Assembly (NCBI GenBank): GCA_019671135.1 | Contig: JAHRHY010000002.1 | Span: 434,001 to 498,000 of the forward strand | Source: Linnemannia hyalina | Taxonomy: Eukaryota > Mortierellomycota > Mortierellomycetes > Mortierellales > Mortierellaceae | DNA: 64,000 nucleotides | Direction: 5' to 3' | Shown here: piece by piece, positions 1 to 11,521 of the stretch | Position numbering within the stretch: position 1 is the first letter of the stretch | Layout: each line of letters starts with the position of its first letter | Made by a program: the position numbers and the translations under genes | The notes under the pieces: generated by a model | Database searches by the model: none | Told to the model about the DNA's origin: nothing | What the model saw: only the letters and a program-made list of their open reading frames with translations

Positions 1-2594
1 AATGGTAGGAAAAGAACGCGACATTAGTTGAGGAACTGGAAATCATGCATACGATTGGGATAAACAACAGTCGAAATATGCCAGCAACTGAGATCGAACG
101 GAGAGAAGGAACGAAAAAGAAAATGCAGAGACGTGCAAGGAAAAAAGAAGAGACACACTTGAAAAATATCAAAGTACTTACATGGAGGAGTTGTTCCATC
201 CGAGAGACCGCGTAACAATTGCAATCGCAGCGAATGCCGCAGGGATAATCCACCCCAAAACATGCGCCAACCAAGCACGAGTCGACAACCAATTCGAGTT
301 CCAAACCGTATGCAGATGCAAGTTCACAATAATTAACGACAGCCAGGCCGTAGTCGAAATCGCGCCAAACATCAAGTATGCGCCCTGGGCCTCACACAGC
401 TTGTTGTTGTACGAAGTCGCGGGTGTGACACCATTGGCGGCACACTGGACTCGACTTGGGTTACCGTACGATGGCGCGACTGCAGAACTGAAGAGACATG
501 CGGCAATGGCAGCAAATAGGATCAGGTTGCTCGGGTGCTGTAACTTACCCGGCAAGACTATGTAAGAGATGGCCAAGATGAGAGACAGAACGGCAGAGAT
601 TCCTTTGAGAACATCGGTGATAAAGAAGCCCTTGTCGAGAATGCCGGGCTTGTAGAATGCGTTTGTTTGTGGGCAGGGCAAGCAGCATCCGCAGCCGCAG
701 TTGTTATCGTCCGTGTTTCGAAGTCCACCTGAGCTCGCAAACTCTAGATCGGGAACAAATGGCGGTAGGCACGCTTCTAATGGTGCGGCGCACGTCATAT
801 TGCTACTCTTGACTATCCGTGAGCAAAGATAGAGAAGGGAATGGGTCGGCATAGGTAAGTTGCACGCCATTACAAACGATGATTCAAAATCGTGAATACA
901 ACCAACGATGACTTACATGGGACGCTGTTGCAAGAGGCATCAGGCTGAAAGGGCACGCTGCCACTGGGGTACATCTCAGTGCCTGAGACTGATTTTGAGC
1001 AGTCAGGCAGTGGATTTGCTGGGAGCATGTTGATTGACATGAGAAAGTCGACACTGGTTTGGCACGCATCGACGACTGCCTTGCATGTGGACTCGCAGGC
1101 AAAGAGGACATTATAGCTGTCACCTAATGAGTTGCAAACAAACAGTATAGCATTAATCTTCCAAGTCAACGCGTAAAGACACAACATGTCTATCGATGGC
1201 ATCTTGAATGCAGATGTGTGTGCATACCTTGCCCTGAAGAGACGGGTCGTGGGTATGCGGATGAGCAAGCATAGGAGAGGAATATGGAACTGCATGGATC
1301 AGGGAGACTCTTGGCCAGTTCGATACCCGATGCTGTCAGGACGCCTTCTACATCTGCAACAGTGGTGTTGTCAGGCACCCATACTTGGTAGTCGATGAAT
1401 CCTTTACAGATCGCTCCATCATACGGAACCACTTTTAAGAGCAAAGAATAGTAAGAGTTTGAGTGAGTTGAGGATTCATTCTTTCGAAGAACGAAATTAC
1501 GGCTATGGAAGGGAAATGCTGGCAAGAGTTGCGACTTTGATTGGATTGATCTGGAGGTAGCACAGGAATGAGATGAAGAGAACGATAGGAAAGAGAGAGA
1601 TATGAAAATGATCTCTGGAGACAAGGGCGGCTGTTTGTTAAGAGAGTTGCCAATATCTGATAGCGGCAATATGTACAACCGCGATCTTGCTTGAGAAATA
1701 TGAAGAGAAAAAAGTTGCTTAACCGACCGGACCTGCATGGTAAGTGGTGTCAACTAGGTCCCAATCAAACACTCTATCTCCAATTAACCTATCCCAAGCT
1801 AGCTCAGATATGCCGATAAAAGAACGTGCACACACAGAAACGGTGCCTGAATTTCATCCAGACTGGATGAAGAACAAAAGTAAAAACAATTGGTTTTGTT
1901 CCTGCCTCCCTTTTGTTCACAACGCTTTAACCGGATCGGGGCATCGAGAGAATTATTCATTGTGTTCAAGTCCAGCGGTCAACTTTTCTATCCCCTCTAC
2001 TTTTCATCTGTGGGTGGGGCAAGATGGGCTTTCTATAACGTCAAGAGGAGGATAGGATGTGACATCAAAAGGGAAAGGACATTCGGCAGGTTGGTATTCA
2101 TCCAGGGGCAGGAGACAACCGGATGAAAATGACAACGAAGGCAAAAATGACCTCCTACCCGATCTCCTCGCTATGACAATGAGCACACCTGTTGTTAACC
2201 GCACTGCGCTTCGCTTTTCTCCTGGTGTTGGAAAAATGAAAAGTACCCATCGCCATTCTCTCATTCCTCTTTTTCTTGGTGAATGACGTTCTGTGCATCC
2301 CCTCCATGAGGAGAATGTCGAACAAAAAAAACGGTGCGGAGTCTCTCCCTTAGTAGGGGGGATGACTAAAATGATGGTGGGAGGATGGAATGTGTATGCA
2401 CAGATAAACCGAACTGACAATTGAAGGAGGCGTGCAGTAATGAAATCGGATAGAAGTGGGAGTGGGGAAGTAGAATGCAATTACTTACTGGATCCAAAGG
2501 CGTGGACCTGTTGGACAGTGAGCGTGAGCGAGAGAGCCGCCAGCGACGCGAGCAAACCGGTCGACCGTCGGGTGAACAATGATAAACCACGCAT
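1..2594 (-). CDS. Frizzled/Smoothened-like seven-transmembrane receptor (partial, 3' end off window)
   Basis: Five exons join in phase: 2489-2594, 1228-1431, 917-1123, 182-812 and <1-87. Exon 1 starts MRGLSLFTRRSTG and carries a hydrophobic signal peptide ending near VHA. Next comes a cysteine-rich extracellular region with a Frizzled-CRD-like spacing (DPCSSIFLSYAC, then ACESTCKAVVDAC). After CGCGCCLPCP the protein enters membrane helices (VLKGISAVLSLILAISYIVL, LILFAAIAACLF, then a segment with NLHLHTVW, as in class F receptors). About 411 residues are visible, through roughly the fifth helix; the remaining helices and cytosolic tail lie left of base 1. Known of the family: class F receptors sense extracellular ligands; fungal members have no established ligand. 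The first intron is long (about 1.06 kb), so a small extra exon cannot be excluded. The family call is fairly sure, the ligand is unknown. Confidence 0.8.
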
Positions 2595-5500
2595 GATTTG
2601 ATCTTTGTGTGTGATTTCTATGGGACCGTTAGGAGGGTGTATCTTTGAGCTGTGTGCGTGAAAAAAGAAGGAATGGCAAGGCTGGGGAGGCGTGGCCTTT
2701 GATGATGAGATGTAACGGGGATGGGCGTATGATCAGGGGAAGGGGATTGTCGAGTGAGAAAGGGGTATACAGAGTGGAACGGGGAAGAACCGACTAGTCG
2801 ATGAAGAAGGAGGATGAGAGAAGAGTAGAAGAGATGAGATGATATCCTGTAAAAGGAGGTGAAGGGCGCCTGAGAAGTGAATAAGAAAAAGGGTAAGAGT
2901 TGAGAAGGAGAGTGGCGAGCTGAAGAAAAAGAAAAGAAGAGAAAGGCGAGAGAAGAGAGAAAGAAAGTGAGAACGGACGGAGAAATGAGAACCAACTGGA
3001 CAGAAGAAACTGGCGCATTGGGACATTGGCGTAATGAACACACAGACAAGACGATGAAAAGAAAGTTAGCCAAAGACGCATAAACAATGGGCATTGAACA
3101 GTAATGGACATGGCTGCAGCGACAAGAGTGAGCGAGCGGAGTAAACAATGAAGTGGCAGGGTGTACCCACTCCTATAGTATTGTGCCCATAGTATGAGGG
3201 ACCGAATCGCTCTCACCTGTTTGTCTGAATGGAAGAACACACAGACAGACACGACCGTCCAACTTTGCACCTCTTCACAGCACACAGTAAAAGAGTCAAC
3301 CAATCCCCACCAACTAACCCAACGTCCGTGAGTCGAAAGGATGAATGCTCTCACTTCAATACACGACTAGTACTTGATAGTAAATAATAACAAACAAGTA
3401 AAGTATCTCAATAACCAATTCACATGGACAGTCCGACACACACGCACAATAGGAGATTGCACCTCCATGTCCCTGCCAGTCAGGGTATCTTTTCTCTCAT
3501 TCAGCAGCTCACTCTGATAAATTGTGATTATGCAGCGGGCAGGGAGAGACTGATAGGATGGGAAAAAAAGAGGGAGCTACTTGTTGCTTGTTTGCCCGTT
3601 GCAGATGTTTGCCCATTTGTAATCCCTTTGCATTTCATCGCATCATTCTTCCTTTCTGATCCTCCTTTTACTCCTGGGTGTGCATGAAACGCGCTTGCAA
3701 CTCTGCATGCAACAGAAAAAATAATCCGACTTGGAACACAAGAAAAGTTCCCTCTCGGCTGAGCACGAGATAATCAACCCTCTCTTTTTGTGTTTTTTCA
3801 GTAGAATAGTAATACAGGGCCAAATAAGAACGAGTGTCTTTATTTTCCTACGCTTTTCGATCGACCTTTTGTGAGAAGTGGTTACAAGGAATTGTACACA
3901 AAGAAGGTGTTGCGGTTGCGAGATAGAATGTGATTGAGTAGGTATAAGAAATGAAGAAGCTGTACTTTATATGATTGTTGCATAACTGTAAAGAGGAGAA
4001 TACAAATAACCGAAAACATAATCCTAATAGTCCCTTCACAAGTATCAAAAAGCCATTTTTTTTTTTTTATTTTTTTTTTTTCTGGTTTTCGAACTGCACA
4101 AACAAGCAACAACACCTTACTGTTGTTGATACAGTCTGAAGTTGAAGTGGGAAGGGCAATTTGCGCTAGTTTTTGTTATGCTTTTCACCCACCCCATCCC
4201 CCTCATTAGCCTACGATGGCATACGGGTGGAGAAGGAAACGGTCAAGAAGAACCACGAGTTGCTGGTGGTAAGGTCAATTATTCAAGTTGGACTTAGTGA
4301 GGATAGGACATATCGGATAAAGAGATAGGGCTAGAGCCTTTTTGATTCTCGATATTCTTCTTTCTCGTGGCTGCACTGTTCACGTTAGAAGGAAGAACGA
4401 CTGTTTCTGATAGGTAATCGTCTTCAGTCTTCACGCACCATTTCATCTTACTGCTCTCATATCGCCACGAGCATCATTTTTAGTCTCAATTGAACCATGA
4501 ACAGACAGTCTGCCCCTGCCTCTTCTCTCATCGTTCTTCTTTACTTTCAAAAGCCCAGTTTGCATCAACATTATTTTTCTCCTATTCGTCCTTCGTTGTC
4601 CGCATCGAAATTCATCCCGATTCCACATTTGAAAGGACGTTTTGTCCGTCAGGATGGCCGCCTCTATCTGCGGCCCTTCCCTGACCCTTTTGGATTATAT
4701 CGATTTGTTGTTGATGTTGTTCTGCTAATTTCTTTTTCTTGTGTGCGTGGTGCTCACAACATTAATATGACTTACACTTCCTTTTCTCTTGCTTCCCTCC
4801 TTCTGTGCGATCAAGTCCGTTAAGAGGGTTACACAATAGACGGGTTGAGGAAGGATTGGGAAATGAGAAGCTGTTATATTTTAGATAATTTATCCGTCTA
4901 TCCGCGATGAGTAAGATTCTTTCAAGGGTTGATGAAGGCAACACAAGGGTGGATTGGCTTGTGGAAGGAGGAGAAATACGAAAAGGATTAAATGAACTTG
5001 CTAAATAATCTTGCTGCGAAATACCACAATGCATGTGCGCAAACAATCCCGAACACAATGTGAAGAGAAATAAGTTTTCGCTCCATGAACATTCGAAAAA
5101 TATTGACCGTTAGTCATCATATCATGCAGAGACCCTCCTTCAAAGGGAGAGGGGGGACCTCTCCGTGCCCCCTATCCTCCCACAGTTCTCACAACTCCCC
5201 AATACAATTTGCTTTTTGTTGACACACGCAACAAACCTCAAGGGTCTGTGAATTGGACCTTTGGACTGTTTAAAGCTACCGGTCTGGATGAGCCTAGAGC
5301 GTTTAATATTCAACATGAAGAACATTGCCTGTTTTCATTTCGTTCGTTCTTCTTTCAAACTCCTTTCTTCACGAGTGGGAAGAAAAGGCAATCGCCAATT
5401 AGCTTCTAACCGTGTGCGTCTATACTGGCACGCGGGAACTATCTGACAGAAAATGGGCGCTCTTTTGGAACATTCAAAAAGAAAGATGTGATAGTTATGG

Positions 5501-7007
5501 AGATGCATGGACTGCCCATTGTTTTTTCACCGTGGTCTCTCGTTCATATGAGTCCCAGCATCGCAGCCGAAGTAGACATTGATTTTCTATTATACATCTT
5601 TTCTTCTTTCCCCTGCACCACATTCTCCTATTCTCCCATTACCGTGCGCATCTCAATGCTCCTTCCTCCCTCTTTCACACAGCATTCCGCCCATAGAAGC
5701 ACATTCACGACGATTCTTCCGCTCCCCCTAGCTGAAAGCGAAAGAAGCGCCGGCAAACCCATAACATGAGGTTTGAAGTGCTGCCCCGTGAAAAAAAAGG
5801 TGCTTCTGTTCCGTCCATGCATTCCCCTCCCCCCAATGCTTGAGCTTGCCACTTTGAAAAAAAAACACCGTTCGTTCCATGGATGCTCGCGCTCACCCAC
5901 ATTCTAATACTCACATGCCCAGTCCAAACAACATCTCCATTGTAGCACCAACCCCAGCGTAGACAATTCCGCTTTATCAGCACATTCATCAATTCCATAA
6001 AACGAACAAAAACAAACACGGCCGTGGCGCACTGGCCGTCTACTCGCTCAATCAATGCACCTGCTGGTTTTTGTTTATGATTTTGCCTGAGCGTGTGGCG
6101 CGTAGTATTTGTGCCTTCTTTGCTGGGGGGCTTCCTGTGCCAACCACTTTTACGTTATCGGTTAATAGGCGAAACGCAGGAACGACGCGGATAAGCACGA
6201 AGGAAGTAAAAGTACTGTAAAACAAAAAAGACATCATTAGAACTCACAAGACCTAGCCATCTTCACTCTTGGCCTTCTCCACAACATGACTACCCCCCCC
6301 CTTTTCAAAGAAACGTGCAGGGTATATAGCTGATTCACCTCTTTGCCCTCTTGCATCCTAGCACTAAGAGACAAAAAAAAATGCCCCGATCGATGCAGTG
6401 GAGATCTTTTGTGATACTAAAGTTGTTTTTTTGTTCGTCCGTACACTTTGTACTGTAAATGTCAGGCAGGTATCTTCAATAAAGTAAAATGAGGCAGGGG
6501 GTTAGAGGACCCTTTCTCGGGCATCTGGGCCAAGGCTCAAACCGTAGAAAACGATGATGGAAAAAAGAAATAATAGCCGCCATCAGACATGACCAGGAAT
6601 GGTTTTTTGGTCTGGGTCCCAGGCAGGTTTGGTCGCTTCCTTTTGTTGATATTTCATCAAAACGACCAGACGACGGTATTCAGACCTGAGATCGTTTTTT
6701 CCATTGGCAATTGCTTCGCTCACTGGGGCACGCGAATGCGATGGGAGCAGTTGACGCTTTTATCCCTGTATCGATTTCAGGGCGCAGCCAGACCGGATAG
6801 ATCCCATTCAGCAGCCAGAAAACATCGTTTCGGACACTAGACAGCCTCGGGCATTACTTCCATACAATAGAAATGTGTTTTAAATGATCGAATGCTATCT
6901 ATGATTAAGAATACTAAGAATCTAAGAATTACTTGTACTCTCTGCACTCTACGCCAGCCTCCTCCCTGGACAGAGTGCCGACTAAGTATCTACAACTCTC
7001 TTAACTT
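2595..7007. other. Intergenic region, no supported gene
   Basis: The left part (about 2.6-3.4 kb) is purine-rich on the plus strand, that is pyrimidine-rich upstream of the receptor gene's start, which fits a fungal CT-rich promoter and 5' UTR. Elsewhere there are short ORFs of skewed composition and homopolymer runs (for example T/A runs near 4057-4080). I recognised no protein family, tRNA or rRNA. The segment just right of 6900 is probably the 3' UTR side of the kelch gene. Confidence 0.6.
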
Positions 7008-9470
7008 TTACTGCAGGATGGCTTGAGGAGCACCCTTGGCGACAGGCACCTCAATAAACGGCCCACCTTGAGGTCCACCCACTGGCCGCTTCGCAGCTGT
7101 TGTCGCAGACCCAGCAACGCCATACGAATCATGGTACGGGCTTGCGTCCACCCTTGGCGCTCCTCCTTCACCAACCAACGCCTTGTACGGTGCCTCTCCT
7201 CCCTGTCCTTGTCCATACGCGGCTTGGTAAGCCCCTTGCTCCGGGGTCCCAACACCACTACTTCCGGAGGGCGGTGGGGGCGGGTAGTACGCGGTTCCTG
7301 GAGATGGGACAGGTACAGGGACAACTTCGGGCTGGTATGAGCGGCGGTAGAGGTTTCCGTGCTCGTCGACATATTGCACATCTCCGCCCGGTGCTCCTGC
7401 ACTGGAGTAAGCGATATCTGTGCTGGGGCGGTGGTGGAATGACTGCTCGGGTGCTTGTTGAAGGTAGGGAGGGTACTGCTGCTGCTGGTGTTGGTCATAG
7501 CCTGCGTATCCGATTTGTTGAGGTTGGGGTTGTTGTTGGTGGTAGAGAGATTGGTCGTAAACGGTTGGGGAGGCGGTGGTGGATGGTGCGGGCGGTTGTG
7601 GAGAATGGTTGTGATGGTTGGATGGGATATGTCCGGCAGCGACACCAGCCACAGCAGCACCAGCAGCAATGGGTGCAGCAGCACCACTACCGTTGTGATG
7701 GTGTCCATGTCCATTGGTGGGACCTCCTCCGGTACATGGAGGAGCAGGAGGATGATGGGCACCATGCGATCCAGACTCTAGCTTTGCTGACGAGGCAGCA
7801 ACGGTATAATCGCCCTTCTTCGAAGACCGTCTATAGAACAAGAACGCCACCACCGCAACCACAACCGCAACTCCCGCACAAATCCCCCCAATCACACCAC
7901 CCGAAAGCCCTCCGTTCCCACTTCCAGTCCCACCATTACCTCCCATTCCACCATTACCTCCCGTCCCACCACTAGTTCCATTCCCACCACCTCCACTCCC
8001 AGCCCCGCCAGCGGCCGTCGATGGCGTATATGACGTCGTCCACTGGCCAGTCGACAACGTAAGCAACAGCAGATTATCCGCTCCCGTAGGCAACCCACCC
8101 ACAACGCTGGGGTTATTGTAGAATCCTCCCCAGATGATAAAGGTGTCGTCGATGATGGTACAGGCAGCATTGCCACGTCCACGTCCAGAGGCGAGGGGGA
8201 TGACGGTCCATGTCCAGGTGATTGTGTTGAGGATGTAGGCGTTCGGGTCGGCTGTGGATCCTCCATTGATGAATCCGCCGAACACTGCCACAATTGAGCC
8301 ATCGGCATCTATTTCGTAAAAATATTGAAGGGGTAAGGTGGTGAGTGAAGAGCAAAAGGGATAGAGGGATGGAGAGATGGAATTGATACGGCGAATTTTG
8401 TGAGGGGGAGGGGAGAGAGAAGATCAAAGGGATGGACAGAGGCATGGATGTCTCGTCTTTCTTTTTTATGCAGTGCCGGCCATCATGCAAAAAAAAAAAA
8501 AAAAAAAAAAAAGAGCATATAGAGGGAAACAACAAACATATGAGTAGGGCAAAGGACTTACTACTGGCGGCACAGTGCGAGATGCGATTCTGGCTGAATG
8601 GTCCGCTTGACGCCTACGAACAGACAACAATAAAGTTTTCTCCGGAGTGAGTAACACAGTTGCACAACCCAGTATGTCAAACACACGCCCGTGCATATAT
8701 TCTAGACCCTCTTTTTCATTGCACAACACAAACACCAAAAAGAGTAAAGACGGTACCTGAGTAGCCCATCCACCACTTGCAGGATTATAACTCCAAAGGC
8801 TCTGCGGATAACCCCCTGCGGTAGCGCCCCCCATCAATAACATGGTCGCCGACCGCTTGACCCAAACCGCCGCATACGTCGAACTATTCTGCGGCGCAGA
8901 CGCCGGCATAGGCGCCTCATTCATCGTCCCCGTCGCTGGATCATATGTATTCAACACGTTCGTGCTCACCGCCCCCGCGGGGCCCGAATTCCCACCCATG
9001 ATATAGATCTTGGATCCGGCCAGATTCGTGACAGCATAAAAGTCCCTCCGACTCGTATCCGCCACCTGTGGGGGATTGGCCGCCGACCAGGTCTTGGACC
9101 CGATATGGAACGTATTAACCCAATTCGGCGCAACCTGGTTGGTACTCGCTGCAGTATCACGTCCGAATGTAATAAACGAGGACCCATCAGAGGAAACACC
9201 TGCAGAGTGAAAGGCGTTATAAGGTCCAGGTGGGGATAAAGCAGACCAGGCGGGGGAGGAGGTTGTCCAGGGGGAGGAGAGGTCGAGGGCCCAGAAGGCT
9301 TGGATGAGGTTGTCTTCGAAGGTGGATCCGCCTTGGATGTAGAAGGTTGTTCCGACTTTTGCGAACGCTGCTCCTCCACAGGGCTGGGGCTGCGCTTGTG
9401 CCAGTTGTAGTAGCTGTGGTGATGAAGAGATGATGGCTAGACCCGCGAGGACTAATAATGAGATATGCAT
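7008..9470 (-). CDS. Kelch-repeat membrane protein with cytosolic Pro/Gly/Gln/Tyr-rich tail
   Basis: Three exons join in phase: 8757-9470, 8562-8613 and 7008-8308, giving about 688 residues. The start at 9470 is chosen because it opens a clear signal peptide (MHISLLVLAGLAII, cleavage near AQA). Residues about 30-350 form kelch-type blades with repeated double-glycine strands (YIQGGS, YIMGGN, LLMGGA, AVFGGF, IIWGGF). A Gly/Ser/Thr linker follows, then one membrane span at about 392-414 (GVIGGICAGVAVVVAVVAF) ending in YRRSSKK. The roughly 270-residue cytosolic tail is rich in His, Pro, Gln and Tyr. Known: kelch beta-propellers mediate binding; this topology would display the propeller outside the cell. 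A role as surface sensor or adhesin is inference. Intron 2, between 8309 and 8561, holds a 24-base homopolymer. Confidence 0.8.
8489..8512. repeat. Poly-A run (poly-T on the gene strand) inside kelch-gene intron
   Basis: An uninterrupted run of 24 A on the plus strand lies in the intron between exons 2 and 3 of the kelch gene. It probably varies in length between isolates or sequencing reads. Confidence 0.9.
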
Positions 9471-11229
9471 TATGTTGGTATGTGTTGTATGTTTGGAAAA
9501 TGGGTATAGTGGATAAGCGTGTGCTGTGTGCGGATATATTAGGGAGACTCCTAGGTGGAGGAGAGGAGGAGAGAGAAGGATGAGGAGAATAAGAAAAAAG
9601 GGTGATGCGAATTGAAGGAAAGGATGTGCCGTTGCGAACAAGGGTTAAAGGCGTGAAGGAAAAGGTAAGGAAAAGAGAGAAGAGAGAAGAGAGAAAGAAA
9701 AAAAGAAAATGGGGGAGATGGATAAGACGGAGGAAGGAAAAAAAGATGTACGAATACAAGCGGTCAAGTACAAGGAAGGAAAGGAGGCAGTGGGGACCGT
9801 TCAATGTTTGTAGGGACCACTTCACGGCACTTGGGTAACGAGAAAAAGAAAGGGGTTAACAAAGAAAGAAAAGGGAGGGGGCTGGACCGCAACAAAGGAT
9901 AACGAGTAAGGGCGAGACAAGTATAATTAGACAATAGAAGCGCGCGAAGCGCTTTTTTGCTCGTTTTTCTAGCGCACGACTGCGGGTCGCCAATCGTGTG
10001 TGGGATAGATACTGGGATAGAATGGAAGGGTGGGAATCATGTTGTGAGATACAAAGTCCTAAAATAATCGTTTGGTCGTGAGAGCAAACTTTACGGCACC
10101 GCCACACCGATACACCCATACACACTGCTGGGAATAGAACACAAATAAAGGGTGATGACAAGGATGGAATGCTTGAATGACACAGGGTATAGTGCACTAC
10201 GCCATTACGACAATAAGAAGGGCGCAACGACATAGCCTCCTTCCCCTGGCGTTGTTTCTTCTTTGACTGTCTGTCTGTCTGTCTGTCTGTCTGACTGTCT
10301 GTCTAGTGTCTGCAGACACAAAAAGGATAAACCTCGTGCTCAGGGGTTTACTCACTGCACCTATGAGGTGAAGTATGCACCTCCTAGTTTTTCCATCAGG
10401 CAGAACGAAAGGAAGGAAGAACGCTGCTGAGTATCAATGTTAATAAAGGAGACCACTGCCACACACCTTCTCACACTCGCCAATCACTTATTGTTGATAC
10501 ACAAGGAAGTTATTGCTGATTGTCTTCCATCATTGCATTTACCCCGATCGAAATAGCAGAAACACAATGTGCGCTTACACTTGGTATCATTGTTTTGCGA
10601 AAGACGTTTTATCTCGTTAATCCATAATTGCTTCTTTCCCCTCGGACCGGACCTGCAGGTTTGGGTGAAGAACAATTGTCTCGTTGTTTTATCTTTAATT
10701 GCAGAAGGCATTGGTCAGCCCGGGGTGGCACGATACACTCTCATTTTGTTTGTTTTTTTCCTACCAGTGCACTCCCCCTCCTTTTTCTCTGCGACCTGGT
10801 CGAGCGGCCATGTGCATTACCACAAAGTACACCACCCAAATATCTTCTTCTTTTCCTACCCTCTTCATCTACTCCGCCACTTCATTCATTCCTTCTCATT
10901 CATGAACGACACTCATTCACTTTCTTCATTCCTTCACAACTTTTTCCACCAGGGACACGATATGTTCTTCAGGACGCACTTAGACCTACAAGTTGGCGAC
11001 AGAATGAAGTTTTGAGCCGGTGTACTCACGAAAAAAAAGTGGAGAAATGGCAAAACCGTGCTCTCCCAGAGTGAGCCCCCCCTGTACCAAAATTGTGGTT
11101 CGACGGTCGTGCTAAATTATCACCCAGACACCAGGGAATGGAAAGTAACAAAAGAGATGGATGCCATTCCAAGGACACCGGCTTTAAAAGAGGGCCCGGA
11201 GAGGGGTTGTTACATAACAAACAGCTCAC
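9471..11229. other. Intergenic region between kelch gene and mobile element
   Basis: The first 350 bases are purine-rich on the plus strand and so form the CT-rich upstream region of the kelch gene. The rest carries short ORFs without recognisable domains. A CTGT tetranucleotide repeat sits at 10266-10304. No RNA gene was recognised. Confidence 0.55.
10266..10304. repeat. (CTGT)n microsatellite
   Basis: About nine CTGT units, with one CTGA interruption, lie in intergenic sequence. Confidence 0.9.
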
Positions 11230-11521
11230 TGATACTTTAGAGCGAGATTGTAGCTAGCAGAATGGCTAGATGGAATTCTCCACTAGTAGGGCATTTCACT
11301 AGTGCATTGACACCGCAAACCGAGGCTTGCAAATTGATCTGCCCAGAGATTTGCTTAAGGGACCAATTTATTCATAGAAAGAAAAGCACATTATTGTCTA
11401 TTTCATCCAAAATTTAGGATGTTTTGGTTAATCTGAGGTTTACTGATAGCAGACTCCGTAGCAAATCATAAATGGGAAACAAGCAGATGGGAACTTACAT
11501 AAATCTAGCTAGGCTAGCTCA
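11230..11521 (-). other. Region downstream of the Fanzor stop; candidate omega-RNA / element left end
   Basis: This is the 3' flank of the Fanzor gene (reading left). In TnpB and characterised Fanzor loci the guide (omega) RNA comes from the 3' end of the gene and the adjoining element end, so this is where it would be expected. Visible here are AG/CT-rich palindromic words such as AGCTAGGCTAGCT around 11508-11520 and paired ACTAGT words near 11282 and 11298. I could not fold the sequence, so no RNA is claimed. Confidence 0.3.

Noticed and set aside
2618..3354. Minus-strand ORFs of 100-190 codons upstream of the receptor gene
   Set aside because: They are Ser/Phe/Leu-rich because the strand is pyrimidine-rich; more likely promoter and 5' UTR.
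7023..7975. Plus-strand ORFs of 105 and 291 codons under the kelch gene
   Set aside because: They overlap the well-supported coding exon for the kelch protein tail and are rich in His/Gln/Arg from its complement.
8466..8756. Read-through extension of kelch exon 1
   Set aside because: It runs through a GTACC donor into a T-run and lacks kelch features; the spliced version restores the kelch frame.
10268..10304. CTGT repeat as a CRISPR-like array
   Set aside because: It is a simple tetranucleotide microsatellite with no spacers, in a eukaryotic genome.
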